NCBI GenBank assembly: GCA_963920665.1
Contig: OY987267.1
Span: 8,618,001 to 8,682,000, forward strand
Reading direction: 5' to 3'
DNA length: 64,000 bases
From: Straminergon stramineum
Taxonomy: Eukaryota; Streptophyta; Bryopsida; Hypnales; Calliergonaceae
In this document: positions 36,660 to 51,200 of the stretch, piece by piece
How positions within the stretch are numbered: the stretch's first letter is position 1
How the letters are laid out: each line of letters opens with the position of its first letter
The notes under the pieces: model-generated
What the model was told of the DNA's origin: nothing
Databases searched by the model: none
What the model saw: the letters and a program-made list of their open reading frames with translations, nothing else
Position numbers and translations under genes: made by a program

Positions 36660-38500
36660 CTCACAAGAAGTCCTCTCGAGATAGCAATTGATAGTACAAA
36701 TACTATATTTTTGGGACATTTCCTTTCTATTTGGATCCTAAACTGTAGTCACTAGTACATATGTGGATATCTCTACATATTTCCGCGGTAATAGGTCCTA
36801 TTTCCTTCTATCTCCGTGCGTGAGGTTTACAAAGGGGTCATAGTGTAGAAGCATATGTGTCATCCCACAACGGTAGGATTCCCTTGCCCCGATCTAGTTT
36901 CATGATCATCCACACTCACAATCTGATGAAGCTTTCTTGCATACAAACAACAGAGTGTACATTCTGAATATAGTTTTTATGTCTCAATTTACTATGTAAC
37001 AGATTTCTCATTGCTTACAAACAACTAAAAGGAATCCTGAGGACAATTCTTGCAAGAAAGAGCGCATCGAGAGATAATTAGACAAATAAGGACCCTCTCC
37101 ATATGTACATATCAATTGCCAATTGGACATCCAAAAGCACAAAGACAATTGCAAATTCGCAACTGAAGATGTACTAAGGCAAAGCACACCCTCCGGAAGA
37201 TGACAATAATATGAGACTCACATTGTAAGCCTAAAGCACCAAACCAATTTTGAACCTACATTGACGTATTTATTTACTAACTTTTCTACTGTTGATCATT
37301 TGTATAGCAACTACAAAAATCAAGCAATCGGTCCTAATGCTAGTAGTGTAAGTTAGTCCAAAAATGGAAATCTAAAACAGAGTTCTAGCCGCAAGTTAGA
37401 AGCTAGGAACTCATGCAATCGGTCCTAACGCCTGTACTATAAGTTAGTTCGTCCAAAAATAGAAATCTGAAGCTAAAACCTAAACCACAAGTTAGAGGCT
37501 AGAAACTCAATCATGCAATATAACCTAAAACTACAATGAATACAATGACATTGAAAGTTTGGTAGACCCTGTGAGCAGGAAGTAACTTCTGTGGATGTCG
37601 ATCTCTCACTGCTGAAATGAAAAAAGAAGTTCATTGTCGCTAATTGCAATATAAACAAAATTGGCAAATTTGAACGTGGACTACCATTGTGAAACTTCCT
37701 TGTCCCAACCTCCATTCCTAAACAAACAATGCTCATAAACAAGCAATGCATAATGATTGTGAGGCAACCAAACCAACTTTGATCACAAATAAGAGCATGG
37801 TTTTGTTTCTACTTACCGAATATGCTTGGGTGCGCTCCGATAGTCGCTTACTACGCGCTCCAATCCTCTCTCTAGGCGCACTCCAATACTCTTTACATGC
37901 ACGCTGGACCCTTCTTCCCACAGAAACTTCTCACTCCACAACACTAGATTCGCGCAGGTCTTTTGTAAGTTCGAAGTCCGCGCCCCCTGGACTGTCGTTA
38001 GAAACACAACCCCTCCCCCAATATGCACTGAAATTTCACCGCTAAACCACCGTTACCTTCTCCAAGAGGTAGCGGTGGTGCAACTCCGTAAACCTCTTCA
38101 CGCAATACGACTCACACCGAAAGTGCAGTAGGGAAATTAAAATTCCTACGAACTGAAGTTCAGAAACGTCCAAGCGGACAGGCACAAGTTGCATGCCCAC
38201 ACCTAATCCAAAAAATAGGAACTAAGAATCACAAGAAACAACCAATCACGAGAAACAAACCATTGTGAGAAAAAAACCACCAATCGGACAAAGCTAAAGG
38301 AAAACAAGAGTGATAGGAGGAAGCCATCGGGGAAGAGATGAGGGACAATTGGAGTTGACGTCCTAGTCCTCCATCATCAAGGTGCTACTCCAGCCCATAA
38401 TGGCAAGTGAACTCACATAAGCATCAACTCAAGGTAAGTTCTCATTACTTGCCTCAGATTACTGAGTGTTATTAATTCAGGTTTTTTTAACCTTGTACCC
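36660..38500. other. Central non-coding part of the giant element, left side
   Basis: No gene recognised. It holds a two-unit direct repeat (about 37330-37500, period about 105-110 bp, with AATCGGTCCTAA and CAAGTTAGA), a GC-richer stretch at 37800-38110, and a 14-bp stem hairpin at 38046-38079 (ACCACCGTTACCTT paired with AGGTAGCGGTGGT). The position between two diverging cargo genes would suit a promoter region. Confidence 0.4.
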
Positions 38501-41500
38501 CCCTAAACTTACAAATTCATTTCCCGAATTCTAAATTCTGCGAAAACTAATTCAATATGAAGTTTCATCTATAAGCATATGTTGGAATTGATATACAAAT
38601 AAAACTTGTAGATTTTCATTTACATTTTCCATGATCTCAATCTATACTTAGATTCATCAATGCTATCATCCATATTTTTTTTAATTTGAAAGATCCTTCT
38701 AAAAATCCTTCTAAATTCAATTAAAAGAACAATATTATCATTTTTTTAGTAAAATTTGTAGGAATGGATTTATAATGAAGTTATCTTCATATGGCGATTT
38801 CCTTTTTGAAATTTCAATGTTTTTAAAATCCATGACCTCATTTTGGCAAATCCAATTTTGAACTAAATTCAATGCAATTTAACCACTTGACATACTGGCA
38901 CACTGTAAATTTAGAAAAATATATATTGTACTCTAATAACACCAAATCCAACCCTTATATAGGACAACAAATTTATATAATTAAATTTTGTATTTGCATA
39001 AATTAGAATATTAATTTTCATCCCAACAATTACAAGGATGAAATTTGAGTTCTCATTTATTCATTGTCCACAAAAAGGACGTCGAAACGGTTATAGGTTA
39101 ATTTGTTATGTATTTCAAAACCCGGTCTTGAAGCTTGCTAGTGTACATATTTTGAATTGCTCAAATTAAACCCTCAACAGACCAAACCCTTTTCTCCATC
39201 AAAAGGCCCTTTTAATTGCCACTTCTATTATAAGAGCAAAAAATTTGGAAACATGTTTTGTTCTCCATATAAAACTATAGGATCATGCACTATACTAGAA
39301 TGAGAATATATGATTGGAAGAAATTTCATATTAAACTTCGACGATATACATTACAAGATATTCACATCCAAAGTGAAGGAAACAATTTTTTGGGAACTTA
39401 CTACTTATGGACTAGATTTTATGGCTTTCAATCTTCTTAACTTAAAATTTTTGCATGTTTTTTTCCATTTTCTAGGTTTTTATATTGAATACTTTATTTG
39501 AAAATCTAGGAAAAAAATTCACAAAAAAAACAATTACTTTCTACTTTACTCATTAAAAAATTGTTATTAATAAGTAGTAGTATGTTCTAGATTGAATGAA
39601 AATCTAAATCATTCATAGATCTAAGATGAAATTGAAATACAATTATTTCGATGGTGTGATTGTTCTAATAAACAAACATAGTTGTGATTCTCTAACATTT
39701 TTTTTTGGGAAACGAATCCTATAAGTTAATTTTACTAGAAGATGCTTACATTGACTGAAAAACTAAGACTATCCATAACTTTCTCATCACTAGTATCAAT
39801 AGAATGAATCAATGCCTCAAATTTAGGGAAAAAAATTATGCTTTAGGAAAACAAATGAAAATTATTTAGGCACTTCATGATTTCTTTGAGCTGTCTACCA
39901 ACCTCCATGTATGCTTTATTGTAATTAAAGTAGACTAAGTAGCAAACCATCTTTCAGGACCAAAAAGACTCTCTCTAGTCCTCGAGAACCACTGAAAACT
40001 ATATCCATTGTGCTCCATCATCATTCTTATAAGAACCAATTTAACTAGCAATAGAACTAATTATGCTCATATTAGTCGGAGCAATAAAGTTAACTTCTTA
40101 TTAATGTATTGGACATGTATTATGTTTTGGAGGGTGTCTACAAAGAGGTTGGCAAAACAATCTCCAATTTGTTAATTCAATTTCGATCATAAGTACTTTT
40201 GAAATTATGCATTTTAATTTGGTAAGAATTTTAATTATTTTTTAAAAATGTACTAGTCTTCACAATTGATAATGACAAAAGACAATATAGTCACATACAT
40301 ATTGGTTATTTATAAATATGGTGTAGTTTCATCTACAATCCACCCAAAGTGGGAACACTCCATTCAAAATACATGAAATGCATTGTAATTATCATTTTCA
40401 TACAAAATGGAGAGAGATATTCACAAACTCATTCAAGTGCTTCTTGAATTTAGTATAGTTCTAAAATCATGAATCTAATGCATTTCTCGTTAGATAATTA
40501 AGTTAGCTATAAGTTAGAGTCTCTAGCAATAGAATTGCCATTTTGTTATGCCATAGCCCTAGACAGCATCCACAATACATTTATTTGGTTGCTTGGAGAT
40601 TGAAGAAATGAAGCTCCAATTTCATTATTTTAGGGTTACTTAGTTTATGGTTGGTCACGTATTGTGCACTAGTGACATGATTAAAATATTTGATCAATCT
40701 CCAATTATTTCCCTTTACAGTTGAAGTTTTGAAGTGAATCTTTTAGGATTTTCTTCAATAGTAGTCACTCTAACTTACAATGAGAAGTGCTTGTTGAATT
40801 CACGAATATGTGAAATGCCTATTTATTTTATCTTAAGTAATGAATTTAATGCTTGTATACCAATGTCATGTTCTTTTACCCTATCAACCTTCAATACAAT
40901 TGGAACTAGAATTTGTTGAATATGGACATATTAATTATTAAGGGGATTTCTTTAAAACAATCATTTCGGAGAGTCTTACACAATATTGGAAGTTCTATAA
41001 GCATAGGATAATTACCGATTGAAATGAATATATCTCAATGGGTAGCTTTAATTCTAAACTTCATCTACAATCATAAGTCATGACACTGCTATGTTTAACT
41101 AAACTTACATGGCATTGAACTTTTTTGTTGTTCTTCAATGAAATATTGAATATGGCATGATGATGGTTTTCCAAGCTTGCAAACACAATTCAATCATGAT
41201 GAAAGGGCACAATTACTAGTTTCATATTTTACTTAGATTGAAATTATGAATTTTGAACATAGTTTATGCATTTAGAGAGGTTGGAACTATACTGAGGCCC
41301 ATGAAATAAAGGACAATGAAGAACCCTAAACCCTAAAACCTTGAAAGAAGAATGAAAAAAAATGAAAAATTACATTTAAAAATTATCATGAAGATTAATA
41401 ACCCAACAAATTCCAAGGCCTAAACAACCAAGTTTTGTGAGGGAAGACACTAAGGTTTGTAAGATATGAAATTTGCCTTTCTCTTTCTCATTCTATAATT

Positions 41501-42388
41501 CTTGGAATAAGGCACTTTGGTTGGTGTCAATTTCTTTTCCACACTTCTGTTTGGGGGGAAGACACTTTCATAGGATTTTAGGATATACTTGTGAGATCAA
41601 GGTTCATCATAGTCATTTTTATAAGAAAAAATGATATTATTGGGTTTTTTGCTACAACATTATTAGCATTGGGACTTCCAATTTTTAGATTTTTTCAAGA
41701 GCAGAAGGGTTAGCATATTTGTTTTTATCTTTCATTCATTCACTAACACCTTGTACATTGGAATTTCCTAAGAAATATATATGTCAGCTTTAGTCTTTGA
41801 CAACCTTTTTTTTGATGCTTTGAAAACAATCCCTGTTCCAATGTATTGAAAGAGACTAAAGTGTCCCTAAACCCTAGTCCATATTTATTATTTGCTCAAA
41901 TTGTTTAAAAATAGAACCTCCCCTCTAACTTGGAAGTACTGAGAAAGCCTACATTTAGAAGCTCATGACATTCAACCAACTTACCTAATTTTGGAAATTA
42001 TCGGTGGATATAAAAATGCACTCTAAAATGATCCTACTAATTCTATTGCTAGATTCCCTAAAATATAAATATTTGTGAAGTGAACATTTGACCTTCCATA
42101 CTTGACAAGTGTAGAATTTATGTTTTCCATGGTTCACAACTAACGAGTTGGGATTTTAGAGTATATGGTTGGCAAACAATCATGTATTGGTTGAGGTTGT
42201 ATATAACCCTAAAACTGTGAAGTATCTATATAGATATTTGTCCAATGATCAACTTCGAGTACCTAAAAATGGTCATTTATTTACTATCGTGAATGTCTAT
42301 CTAGTTCATTGAATGTGTCAAAATTATGACTTTACCTTTTAAATATCATGAAGTTTGATTTCATGAAATGTAGTTCTAAGTACCTATG

Positions 42389-43350
42389 CTTAACCCCTAA
42401 AGGACCAAACGGTGTTGTTTGGCAACATAGTGATTTCGGGCAGCTTACTAGTTACTACGGATGGAATTTTTCTTTTTTTTCTTTGAAATTTTCGCATAAC
42501 ATGTGCCCGAGGAGTAGCTTTAAGACCCAACAATTTTCATAACTTTTGAATACATGATTAAAAAGTTATTGTATGATATGTTGTTTTCATTGCTCGGCGG
42601 GCAGATTGGGCAGCAAAAAAAACTTCTTCAAAAATCACTTTTTTTTAAAATAAAAATTTGAAATTGATTTTTAAGATTTCTATATACATGAAAAGCTTTG
42701 AATCATTCCATTTTGATTTATGAGATGAAAGTTATGAAGAGTTTTAGTTGTAGGTAGTTTGTGGGTAGTAATGGAATCTCTACTCTAAAATAAACTTTGA
42801 AGACCTTTATTTCACTCAATTTCTAATATTTTTGAAAAAAAATAAAAACTTGAGGTGTAGATTGTTTATTACAACAATTTAACCATTGGGATTGGCATTT
42901 TTCAATTTCATAAATAAATTATTAACAATTTAGTATTTTGAATCATTCTCTACTTCTTTCAACTTACTATTTTTTTCCTATATGTTGTACAATTCCAAAT
43001 GATCTAAAACGTTTCAAGCATGTAGCCAACATGAATTGGAAAATGAATCGAAAGAGTTACAACCATTTTGGACATTTTTTCATAATGATCTGACCTTGTG
43101 GAGTGCATCTGCCTGGATTTTTGCAGGGCCAAAAAATGGCTTTTTGTCACTTCAAATGCTAATATCTTACAATCCAAACGGTGGAAATTTCTGAAATTTT
43201 TTCCACATCTTTCTAAACCAGATTACTTCAAGATCCTACGGTTATATTTGTCCAAAAATGTATTTTTTCTAAAATTTGGTACTTGTACTAGAGATGACAG
43301 TTTTGGAGTGTTTTTGGTGAAAACATAGTCAAATACCTTTAGGGGTTAAG
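42389..43350. mobile_element. Candidate non-autonomous TIR element (962 bp)
   Basis: Starts CTTAACCCCTAAAGG and ends with its exact reverse complement CCTTTAGGGGTTAAG. The composition inside differs from the flanks, with GC-richer patches near both ends. I see no clear target duplication, so the call rests on the 15-bp perfect inverted ends alone. Confidence 0.45.
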
Positions 43351-44068
43351 ATAGTATACGAAGGAAAAAAATATCGTTATAAACAAAGAATTTCAAAAAA
43401 AATTCATGAATTTGTAAGTTGAAAAAATTGGTTCTGTCCTATGCACCTAGTTACCTCTAGAGGTAGCATTTGGAATATTAAAAACCTAATTACTTGGACA
43501 CAACTTACATTTAGTGGTACTAATATACATAAAATATTTAATTTTCTGAATACAAATTTAGTAAATTTTGCACTACGATGCTTGCTCATCACAGAATTTA
43601 GCAATTCTTTTCATCATTGTTTATCAAATAATAGATACCCCGAAAAATCTAACAATGACATTTTTTTAAATCATTAGTATCATACATCTAACTTCATTTT
43701 GACTGGTCTTTTGAGGTGTAAGAATATTTTTTCATTCTAGGGTCACTTGATAAAAATGAAAAAATTAAACAAAGTTTGGAGGATTTAAACCAAAATTACA
43801 TAATTAGTGTGTCCAAAAAGTGATACCTTAAGCTGACCATTACCCCTTCCAATGCTTTGACCACATGTCATGACTATTTGTAGAAATCTCCTGATGCTTA
43901 TGTTCATCTACAAATGTTTGCATACATTTCCTTCTGCTTTAGTTGGCGACCTCTAAATCTTCCAATTCGATGTGTTCATGTTTTGGATACAAAAGAAGGT
44001 ATGGAAGCAATGAATCATTGAGATTCTTAACAAATCTTGCACTATTTTTTGATTGTAGATTGAATTTT

Positions 44069-44291
44069 GAGATGGATTTACTATCAAAATTTATTGTCGA
44101 CTTGTAGTCATCCAAATTTAGTTTGAAATAGCAAATCCTTTTTTTTTTAAAAACTATTTGTAAATTCACTTGAATGTTTTGAGATGGATTTACTGTTTAA
44201 ATTTTTTGTCGACTTGCAATCATCCAAATTTAGTTTGAAATAGGAAATCCCTTTTTCAAAACAACTATCTGTACATTCACTTGAATGATTG
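44069..44291. repeat. Tandem duplication, period 112 bp
   Basis: GAGATGGATTTACT occurs at 44069 and 44181, followed in each by GTCGACTTG, CATCCAAATTTAGTTTGAAA and TTCACTTGAATG. Confidence 0.85.
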
Positions 44292-46198
44292 GGCATTATT
44301 TTCAGATATATAATATTTGACGTGAAATGAAAGGAGTGAAAGAAGTCACTTGAATGAATTTGAAATCATACTTCGAGATTATGATTACCACATTCATTGT
44401 TATTATTGATGTGTAGGGTTTAGTCTTTATGTAGAGAGTAAGGTTGACGGAGCAATGTGTTGTTCATTTGGTACATTGTCACCTTCGGAAGCATCATTCT
44501 ACAAATATTCATGACCTTGTTATGAGTATATTAACTTCATAAAGTGATTTTGGATGAAATTCTAAATAACTATGGAGATACATTATTTGTAAATCCCTTG
44601 ACTCCGAGAAATTATTTGTCTATCACTAGATCAATATTCATGGCCTTGCTACTTGGATAACTTCATAAACTAAGTGTGTGTCAACGAAATTCTAAATTAC
44701 TAGAGAGAACCTTTAGTACTTGTAAGCCTGATTCTTGTAAAATAATCGTTGGAACGAGAGAAATAGTTTATGTCTATGTGCAATGTACATAATTATGTAT
44801 TAATATTTGCAAAATACAAAATTTGGCTAACTTCTATTATGTGGTTGATAGCCTCATTTATTTATTTCTACAAGATAATGTATGAACTCAAACCGGAAAC
44901 TCAACAACAATAATTAGTGTTCCTAAGTTTCGGGTAGTATATATATATATATGTATATTGGGACACAAATAAATATTTTTCTAGGTAACGAAAAGTCATG
45001 TGTTATTTCATTAGAAGACTCAAACTCACCACATTTCATAATAGAATAGGGTAGAAAATATTAATTCTAGATTAATAATTATGTAAGGTGCATTGAAACT
45101 ACAATTTAATTTATGATCATTCCAAGGGTTAATGTATCATTAAAGAAAGTACTAAATTGACAATACGTTCTCATCATTGTATGTTAAGGTATTAGGGTTT
45201 AGAATGAACATTGCCAACTGAAGTGACATGAGTACACTCTATCAGCCTTTTTAAATGTGAGTTTCCCAATATCTTCAGTATTATTTGAAATGTACTAGTT
45301 ATCGAATTTTTATTGATCCAACTAGCCAAATGCTCCGCAATGATATATACATTAATTTTTCCATGATGATTGTGAAATATTATCAAGGATCTACAAATAT
45401 TTGGTATTCTCTCAAAGATGATTGGAATATAGATTGAAACTAAGATATATATAAGGAATTATTTGATTGAAGTACAATAATGAAAGATTCATTTTGCTCA
45501 TTGGTTGAATTCCTTTACAAAAGCACTTTCAATTTGTACAAGATAAGTAAATCAAAACAAGATCGCAAAAATTAAAAATAAAATCGTTAGTACTAACTTA
45601 CCTTCCAGTTTTTCCTTTTCTTCAAAACTAGAGATTCGATTTATGGTGAAAGAAGGTACTAGACTAGCCTATTGCAACCTTGATTCTAAATCTAAGTATA
45701 TTGGGACGACCTAAAGGAGGGGCACATAATTTTCAGAGGTGTGTACGCGTTTCATGAATCAAACCCAACTAGAATTACATTTTTCAGATGAAAATTGTAA
45801 TTTTTATAAATTTCTGAAGTGGTCTACCTCAAATTACAAAACCACTTGTAGACTATAGTGACAAACGTCCGAAAACAACCTATAGCCACCTTTACTTGAA
45901 CTTATGAGCACTTCAGTTTCCATCAATGAAACTCTTCCACGTTACCGAACTTAAAATTAATGCATTAAGATTGTCAGAAAAGTAAACGGATATACATAAG
46001 TTCTATGGCAGAGATGGGGCCCAAAAGAGTATGGTGGGAATAGGAAGGTGGTGCAAATAGGTTGGTCTACCTTGGAATCCCAAAGTACCATAAAATAGAG
46101 TTGACCAAACAAGCATCTTAGAAAGGCAGATTATGAATCCACGAGCCCATTAAGATGCAACATCGTCTCCAAAATGATGCCTTGTCATCCACAATTTT

Positions 46199-47320
46199 TG
46201 TCGCGCCCCTTAGTGGCACTTACCCCCTTAAGCTCACTTTCCAAACACTTAACACCTTAGTGCCACCAAGGTTCACGCTCTCCTAACATTGCACATGCCA
46301 TGCACCCACAATGTTAGGTTCCAACTCAAGTCACGGGGTTCCCCATTCCTCCGTGACTCCCAATCCTTTCCTTCCAATACTTAACTCCCACAAGACACCG
46401 GGCATGTCATTTGATGACATGGGGCGGAACTTCCATTGATGTCCAAGCACCCGGTGAGGCACTACTCCCACCAGTGCTAACCGCCCTTGAATGGGACCCA
46501 ACTCCCCACTAGGCCCAACCCAACTCATTTCGGGACTCACTAATCGGGACTCACCAAACGAGACTCACACCATGGCCTAGTGTAAAGTGGGAAACCACCC
46601 AACCGGTATCAAGGAGTGCACAAGCACTCCATGGTAACACACAAGTCGTGGTGAGGCTCCAACACTAGCCTCACCATCCGGGGCCACTTAGGCTCACCAT
46701 GGCACCATCCGAGAGTGAGGAGGGAGACCACCCCTCCTCATAGTACTCTCTACAGGATTCGGCAACCCCCCCCCCTTTGTATGTCAAGGGGGACTCCCAA
46801 ACACCCTTTGGTTTTGGAAGACCACCCATTTCTCCCGATTCGCGCTAGTTTAAGACTCCCGAACTTCCACCCGGCATAACTTTGCGGTCCGGGATCCAAA
46901 TCGCACATGCGACCCCATTTTCGACATTTACGCGACGCGTAGATGCCGATGGACTTCTCACTTGCTCCATTCGGACAAGTACTCGTCAAGATATCGCCCT
47001 CCAAAGATTCGGGACACTCCCGGCGCGGCCAGGGCACTCCTAGCGCGACCGGGACACCCCCAACTTTGAACGCCCATAACTTTTGACTCGCAAGTCCAAA
47101 TCACGCGTTCTTTGGACGGCTAGAAGCGTCTTCTCAAGACCTTTCCAAGCGTATATCACACGCCCCCAAATTCGTCCGGATCAGAGCGCTACATTGCTCT
47201 GATCGCTTGGGACTCCTAGTCCCCCTCACCTCATCTCTTGCAAGGCTTGGGGAGTCACCTCCAATGTCCCCCTTGCTCACCAAGGTGGCACGGGCACGCC
47301 TTGTGATGAGGGTCGTGACA
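46199..47320 (-). repeat. 3' LTR of the chromovirus (1122 bp)
   Basis: Plus-strand left end TGTCGCGCCCC, right end GGTCGTGACA. Nearly identical to 52854-53975 at a constant offset of 6655 at both ends. The sequence about 46765-46812 differs completely from the partner LTR. Confidence 0.95.
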
Positions 47321-47334
47321 CTCACCCCCACCAA
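47321..47334 (-). other. Polypurine tract of the chromovirus
   Basis: On the minus strand TTGGTGGGGGTGAG ends directly at the 3' LTR, the standard position of the plus-strand primer. Confidence 0.75.
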
Positions 47335-48208
47335 ATAGCGTCGATGCCCTCATCGACATTACTTCATGCCGGTAGTGTTAAGTTTCTCAGGTAGCCCACC
47401 TCCTTAACACTTGCATTGTGTTCTCGGGTAGCTAGCCCCACAATGCATCAAGTCCCCTTACTTGGTCTAAATGGCTAAGTCCTCAAAGGTGTCATTAAAT
47501 AGGTCTTAGGTCCAAGGCACCCTAGCCTTTCTCAAAAGAGGACCTAATCTAACTAAACCTACCTACCTTGAAACTCTCTCGAACTTAATTGGCTCAAAGG
47601 AACTTTCCCAAACCTTAGTTCCAAGCTAGGCCCAACTAGCTTATCACATTTCTCACTTGACTTAGGATGATTTCAAGGCTAACCAACTTCCACTTGGACG
47701 CAACTCCAAGACCCCTTTCTAACATTTCTGCCATTAAGTGATGAACTTTGCCCGCCTCAAGATAGTGTCAAGTCCCGCCCGACTTGTCTTTGCTTCACTC
47801 TAAAGACATAGTTGATCAAGCTATGCATTATCGATGGACAACTCACAAAGGCACTTTTATAAGCCCGTGCCACTACCTTGCCCCCACCCGGGCAAGTCCA
47901 AGGCTTGGGACTTATGTGGAATCACCCATTCACAACCCCCAAGCCAAGGCCCCTAATTGGCAGCATTCCAAAAGTTGGCTTCGCATATCACTTCAATCCT
48001 CATCTACCCAACTTACCTCTAATGAAGAGACTAGGACTCATCTCACATTTTTAAGCCACACAATTCCGAAATGCACTTACAACCTCAAGCCACTTTATTG
48101 CAAACCAAATATTACAAAGTGTGCCTTGCACAACTTCCTAACCAAGCACTATGCAAAGTCTCCCCAAGTGTGGTGTTTCACCCCCACCAACAAAGGTTGA
48201 TGTCCTCA
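47335..48208 (-). other. 3' non-coding region of the chromovirus
   Basis: About 870 bp between the gag-pol stop and the polypurine tract. The plus-strand frame at 47784-48200 overlaps the 3' end region and shows no family resemblance. No envelope-like gene is seen. Confidence 0.6.
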
Positions 48209-51200
48209 TCAACGCATCCGTCCTCGTTTGTTGCCTTGCCTTTGAGCTTCATACAAGTCCACTACCTCCTTGGCATTGACCATATGTTTGGCCTCTACCC
48301 AAGTTGCTTCCTTCTCATGATACCCCCGCCATTTCACCAAGTACTCTTTACCTTTCCTCTTGGTGTTTCTACTTTTCAAGATCCCTTCCACCTCATACTC
48401 AAGGTGGTCACCAACCAACTCCGGTGGAGGCCGCAACACTTGCTTGTGCTCCAGCCTCAAGGTATCTTCATAATATGGCTTGAGCAATGAAACATGAAAA
48501 GTTGGATGCACCTTGATTTCCGGTGGTAATGTTAACTTATAGACATCCTCAAACAAGCACTTTTCAATGACAAACGGACCCGCATACTTTGCCATGAATT
48601 TGGGAGTTAGGCCCTCCGGTAAGGTGAAGTTCTTCACATTCAACCAAACCTTTTTGCCCTCCTCATACTCAACATGGCGTCGCCCTTTGTTCACTTGGTC
48701 TACATACCTCTTTTGTGCTTTGGCTAACCATACCTTGGTCTTTTCGAGCATTTGCTCCCTTTTGGCAATCAAGTCCTCCGCATCTTGGTTTGGCAACGGC
48801 TCTACTTGTGCTTGCTCCAAGGCTAAGTCGGTAGGCATAAGTGGCTCCACTCCATAGGCCACTTTGAACGGTGATTCCCCGATCGCCGCATGCTTGGCTT
48901 TGTTGTAACTAAACTCTGCCAAAACCAAGTACTCCGTCCAATCACTTTGGTCTGCACTCACGTAATTCCTTAGGTATTGATTGAGAACCCCATTCACCCT
49001 CTCCGTTTGTCCATCGGTTTGAGGATGAAATGCCGTGCTAAACGCAAGTTTAGTCTTCATCTTACGAAACAAGTGCCTCCAAAATGCACTTGTAAACTTA
49101 GGGTCTCTATCCGAAACAATCACCCTTGGCAATCCGTGATGTCGCCACCACATGTTGAGGAACAAGACCGCGGTCTCCAATGTGGTCACCGTCCCTCGAG
49201 TTGGCTCCATGAGTGTCAACTTGCTAAAGTGATCTACCACCACAAAGATCGCATCATACCCTCATGACATCGGAAGGCTCGTGATGAAGTCCATGGAAAC
49301 ACATTCCCATGGCCCACTTGGAATAAGCAAAGGTCGTAACAATCCCGCTTGCTTTTGATAAGATGCCCGATTGCCTTGGCAAATGACACAAGTCTTCACA
49401 TAATGGGTAATGTCTTCCTTCATCCCCGGCCAATAAAACCTCTTGCTAACCGAACATATGGTGGATTTCTCCCCCCTATGCCCGGCCAAGGGGTTATCAT
49501 GTTCCTCTTTCAACACGGTTAACCTCAACTTGCCACTTGGAACATACACCCTACTTTGTTTGAACTTGATCAAGCCTTCATGCAACCGGATTCCTTTCAC
49601 TTTCTTACCACTTCGCAAGTCACTCAAAAACTTTTGAGCTTCCGGGTCCTTCATATACGCCTCCCTTATCTTCCTAGCCAAGTCCCCTTCACCCACATAC
49701 ATCATGCGCAAAATTTGGGTGGTACTTGGCCTATGCTCCTCTTTCCGACTTAGTGCATCCGGCACTACATTCTCACGCCCCAGCTTGTGGATCAACTCCA
49801 CATTCATAAGCGCCAAGGTATCATACCACCTCAATTGCTTTGGTGACACCCAAGCTTGGTTCTCAAAGTACTTCAAAGATACATTATCGGTGTATACCTT
49901 GGTCTTATGAAGACCAAGGTAATGTTGCTATGTCTTCAAACAAAGCACCACGGCAAACATTTCCTTCTCATGCGTTGGCCACTTGGTTTGAGTTCCATCA
50001 AGCTTTTTGCTCTCAAACGCAATGGGCCGCCCATCTTGCATGAGCACTCCCCCAATGGCAAAGTCGCTTGCATCGGTGTGCACCTCAAATGGTTTCTCAA
50101 ACTCGGGAAACTTCAATACTGGTGGAGAAGAAAGCTTTTGTTTGAGTTCTTCAAATGATCTCTCACAATCATCCGTCCACACTATGGCAAGGTTTTTCTT
50201 CAATAAGTCGGACATAGGCTTGGCAATTTTGGAAAAGTCACGAATGAACCGTCTATAATAATTGGCCAACCCAAGAAAGGATCTAACTCCCTTTTGGGTT
50301 GTAGGCCTTTTCCACTTTTGAATTGCCTCTACCTTTTTGTTGTCTGGCTTGATTCCCGACCCCGTCATAATGTGTTCCAAGAACTCCATTTCCATCAAAC
50401 CAAACTCACTTTTCTCCCCATTTGCATACAACTTGTTATCCCTTAGTTTTTGAAGCACCACCTCAAGATGCCTAGCATGCTCCTCCGCCGTCTTGGAAAA
50501 CACCAAAATGTCATCAATGTATACAATGACAAACTCATCAAGCTCCTCATGAAATATCATATTCATGAGTGTGGTAAAAGTCGAAGGTCCATTGCACAAT
50601 CCAAATGGCATGACCAAAAACTCATAGGACCCATATCTTGTCCTACAAGTCGTTTTCTCAACGTCACCCTCCGCAATGCGAATTTGGTAGTAACCCGATT
50701 TCAAGTCAATGCGGCTATAGTACTTAGCCCCCGCCAACCGATCAAAGAGATCATCAATTCGAGGCAAAGGGTAGTTGTTCTTGATGGTCACCTTATTGAG
50801 AGCCCGGTAATCCACACACATGCGGAGTTTCCCATTTTTCTTGTCCATAAACAAGACCGGTGCTCCATAAGGTGATTTACTTTGGCGAATATACCCCTTT
50901 GCCAAAAGCTCCTTGAGTTGTTTCTTCAATTCTTCCAACTCCCTTTGGTTCAATCTATATGGTGCCTTGGACGGTGGCTCCGACCCCGACACCACCTCGA
51001 TCTTGTGATTCACTTCTCTCTTCGGCGGTAGCTCATCAGGCAACTCTTGAGTAAGTACGTCCACAAACTTTCGGATTACATCACCAACACATTTTGGAGG
51101 TTGCTTCCCCTTAGCACCTCCATGGCTAACTCCTTCATGTGAGTCCGCCTGCATCACAATCAAAAACCTATTTTCCTCTAGGTCCTCAATGCTAGCTAGT

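Larger units (their letters stand above)
38500..46193. other. AT-rich DNA inside the giant element, no gene recognised
   Basis: About 7.7 kb without palindromes and without credible coding exons. It may be part of the original element or later insertions. Distinct items inside it are the candidate TIR element at 42389-43350 and the duplication at 44069-44291. Confidence 0.4.

Noticed and set aside
41324..41338. CCCTAAACCCTAAAA, like plant telomere repeats
   Set aside because: Only two units in AT-rich DNA, which is expected by chance; no array.
47784..48200. 138-codon plus-strand frame as an extra gene of the retrotransposon
   Set aside because: It is antisense to the gag-pol direction, in the 3' non-coding region, with no recognisable domain.
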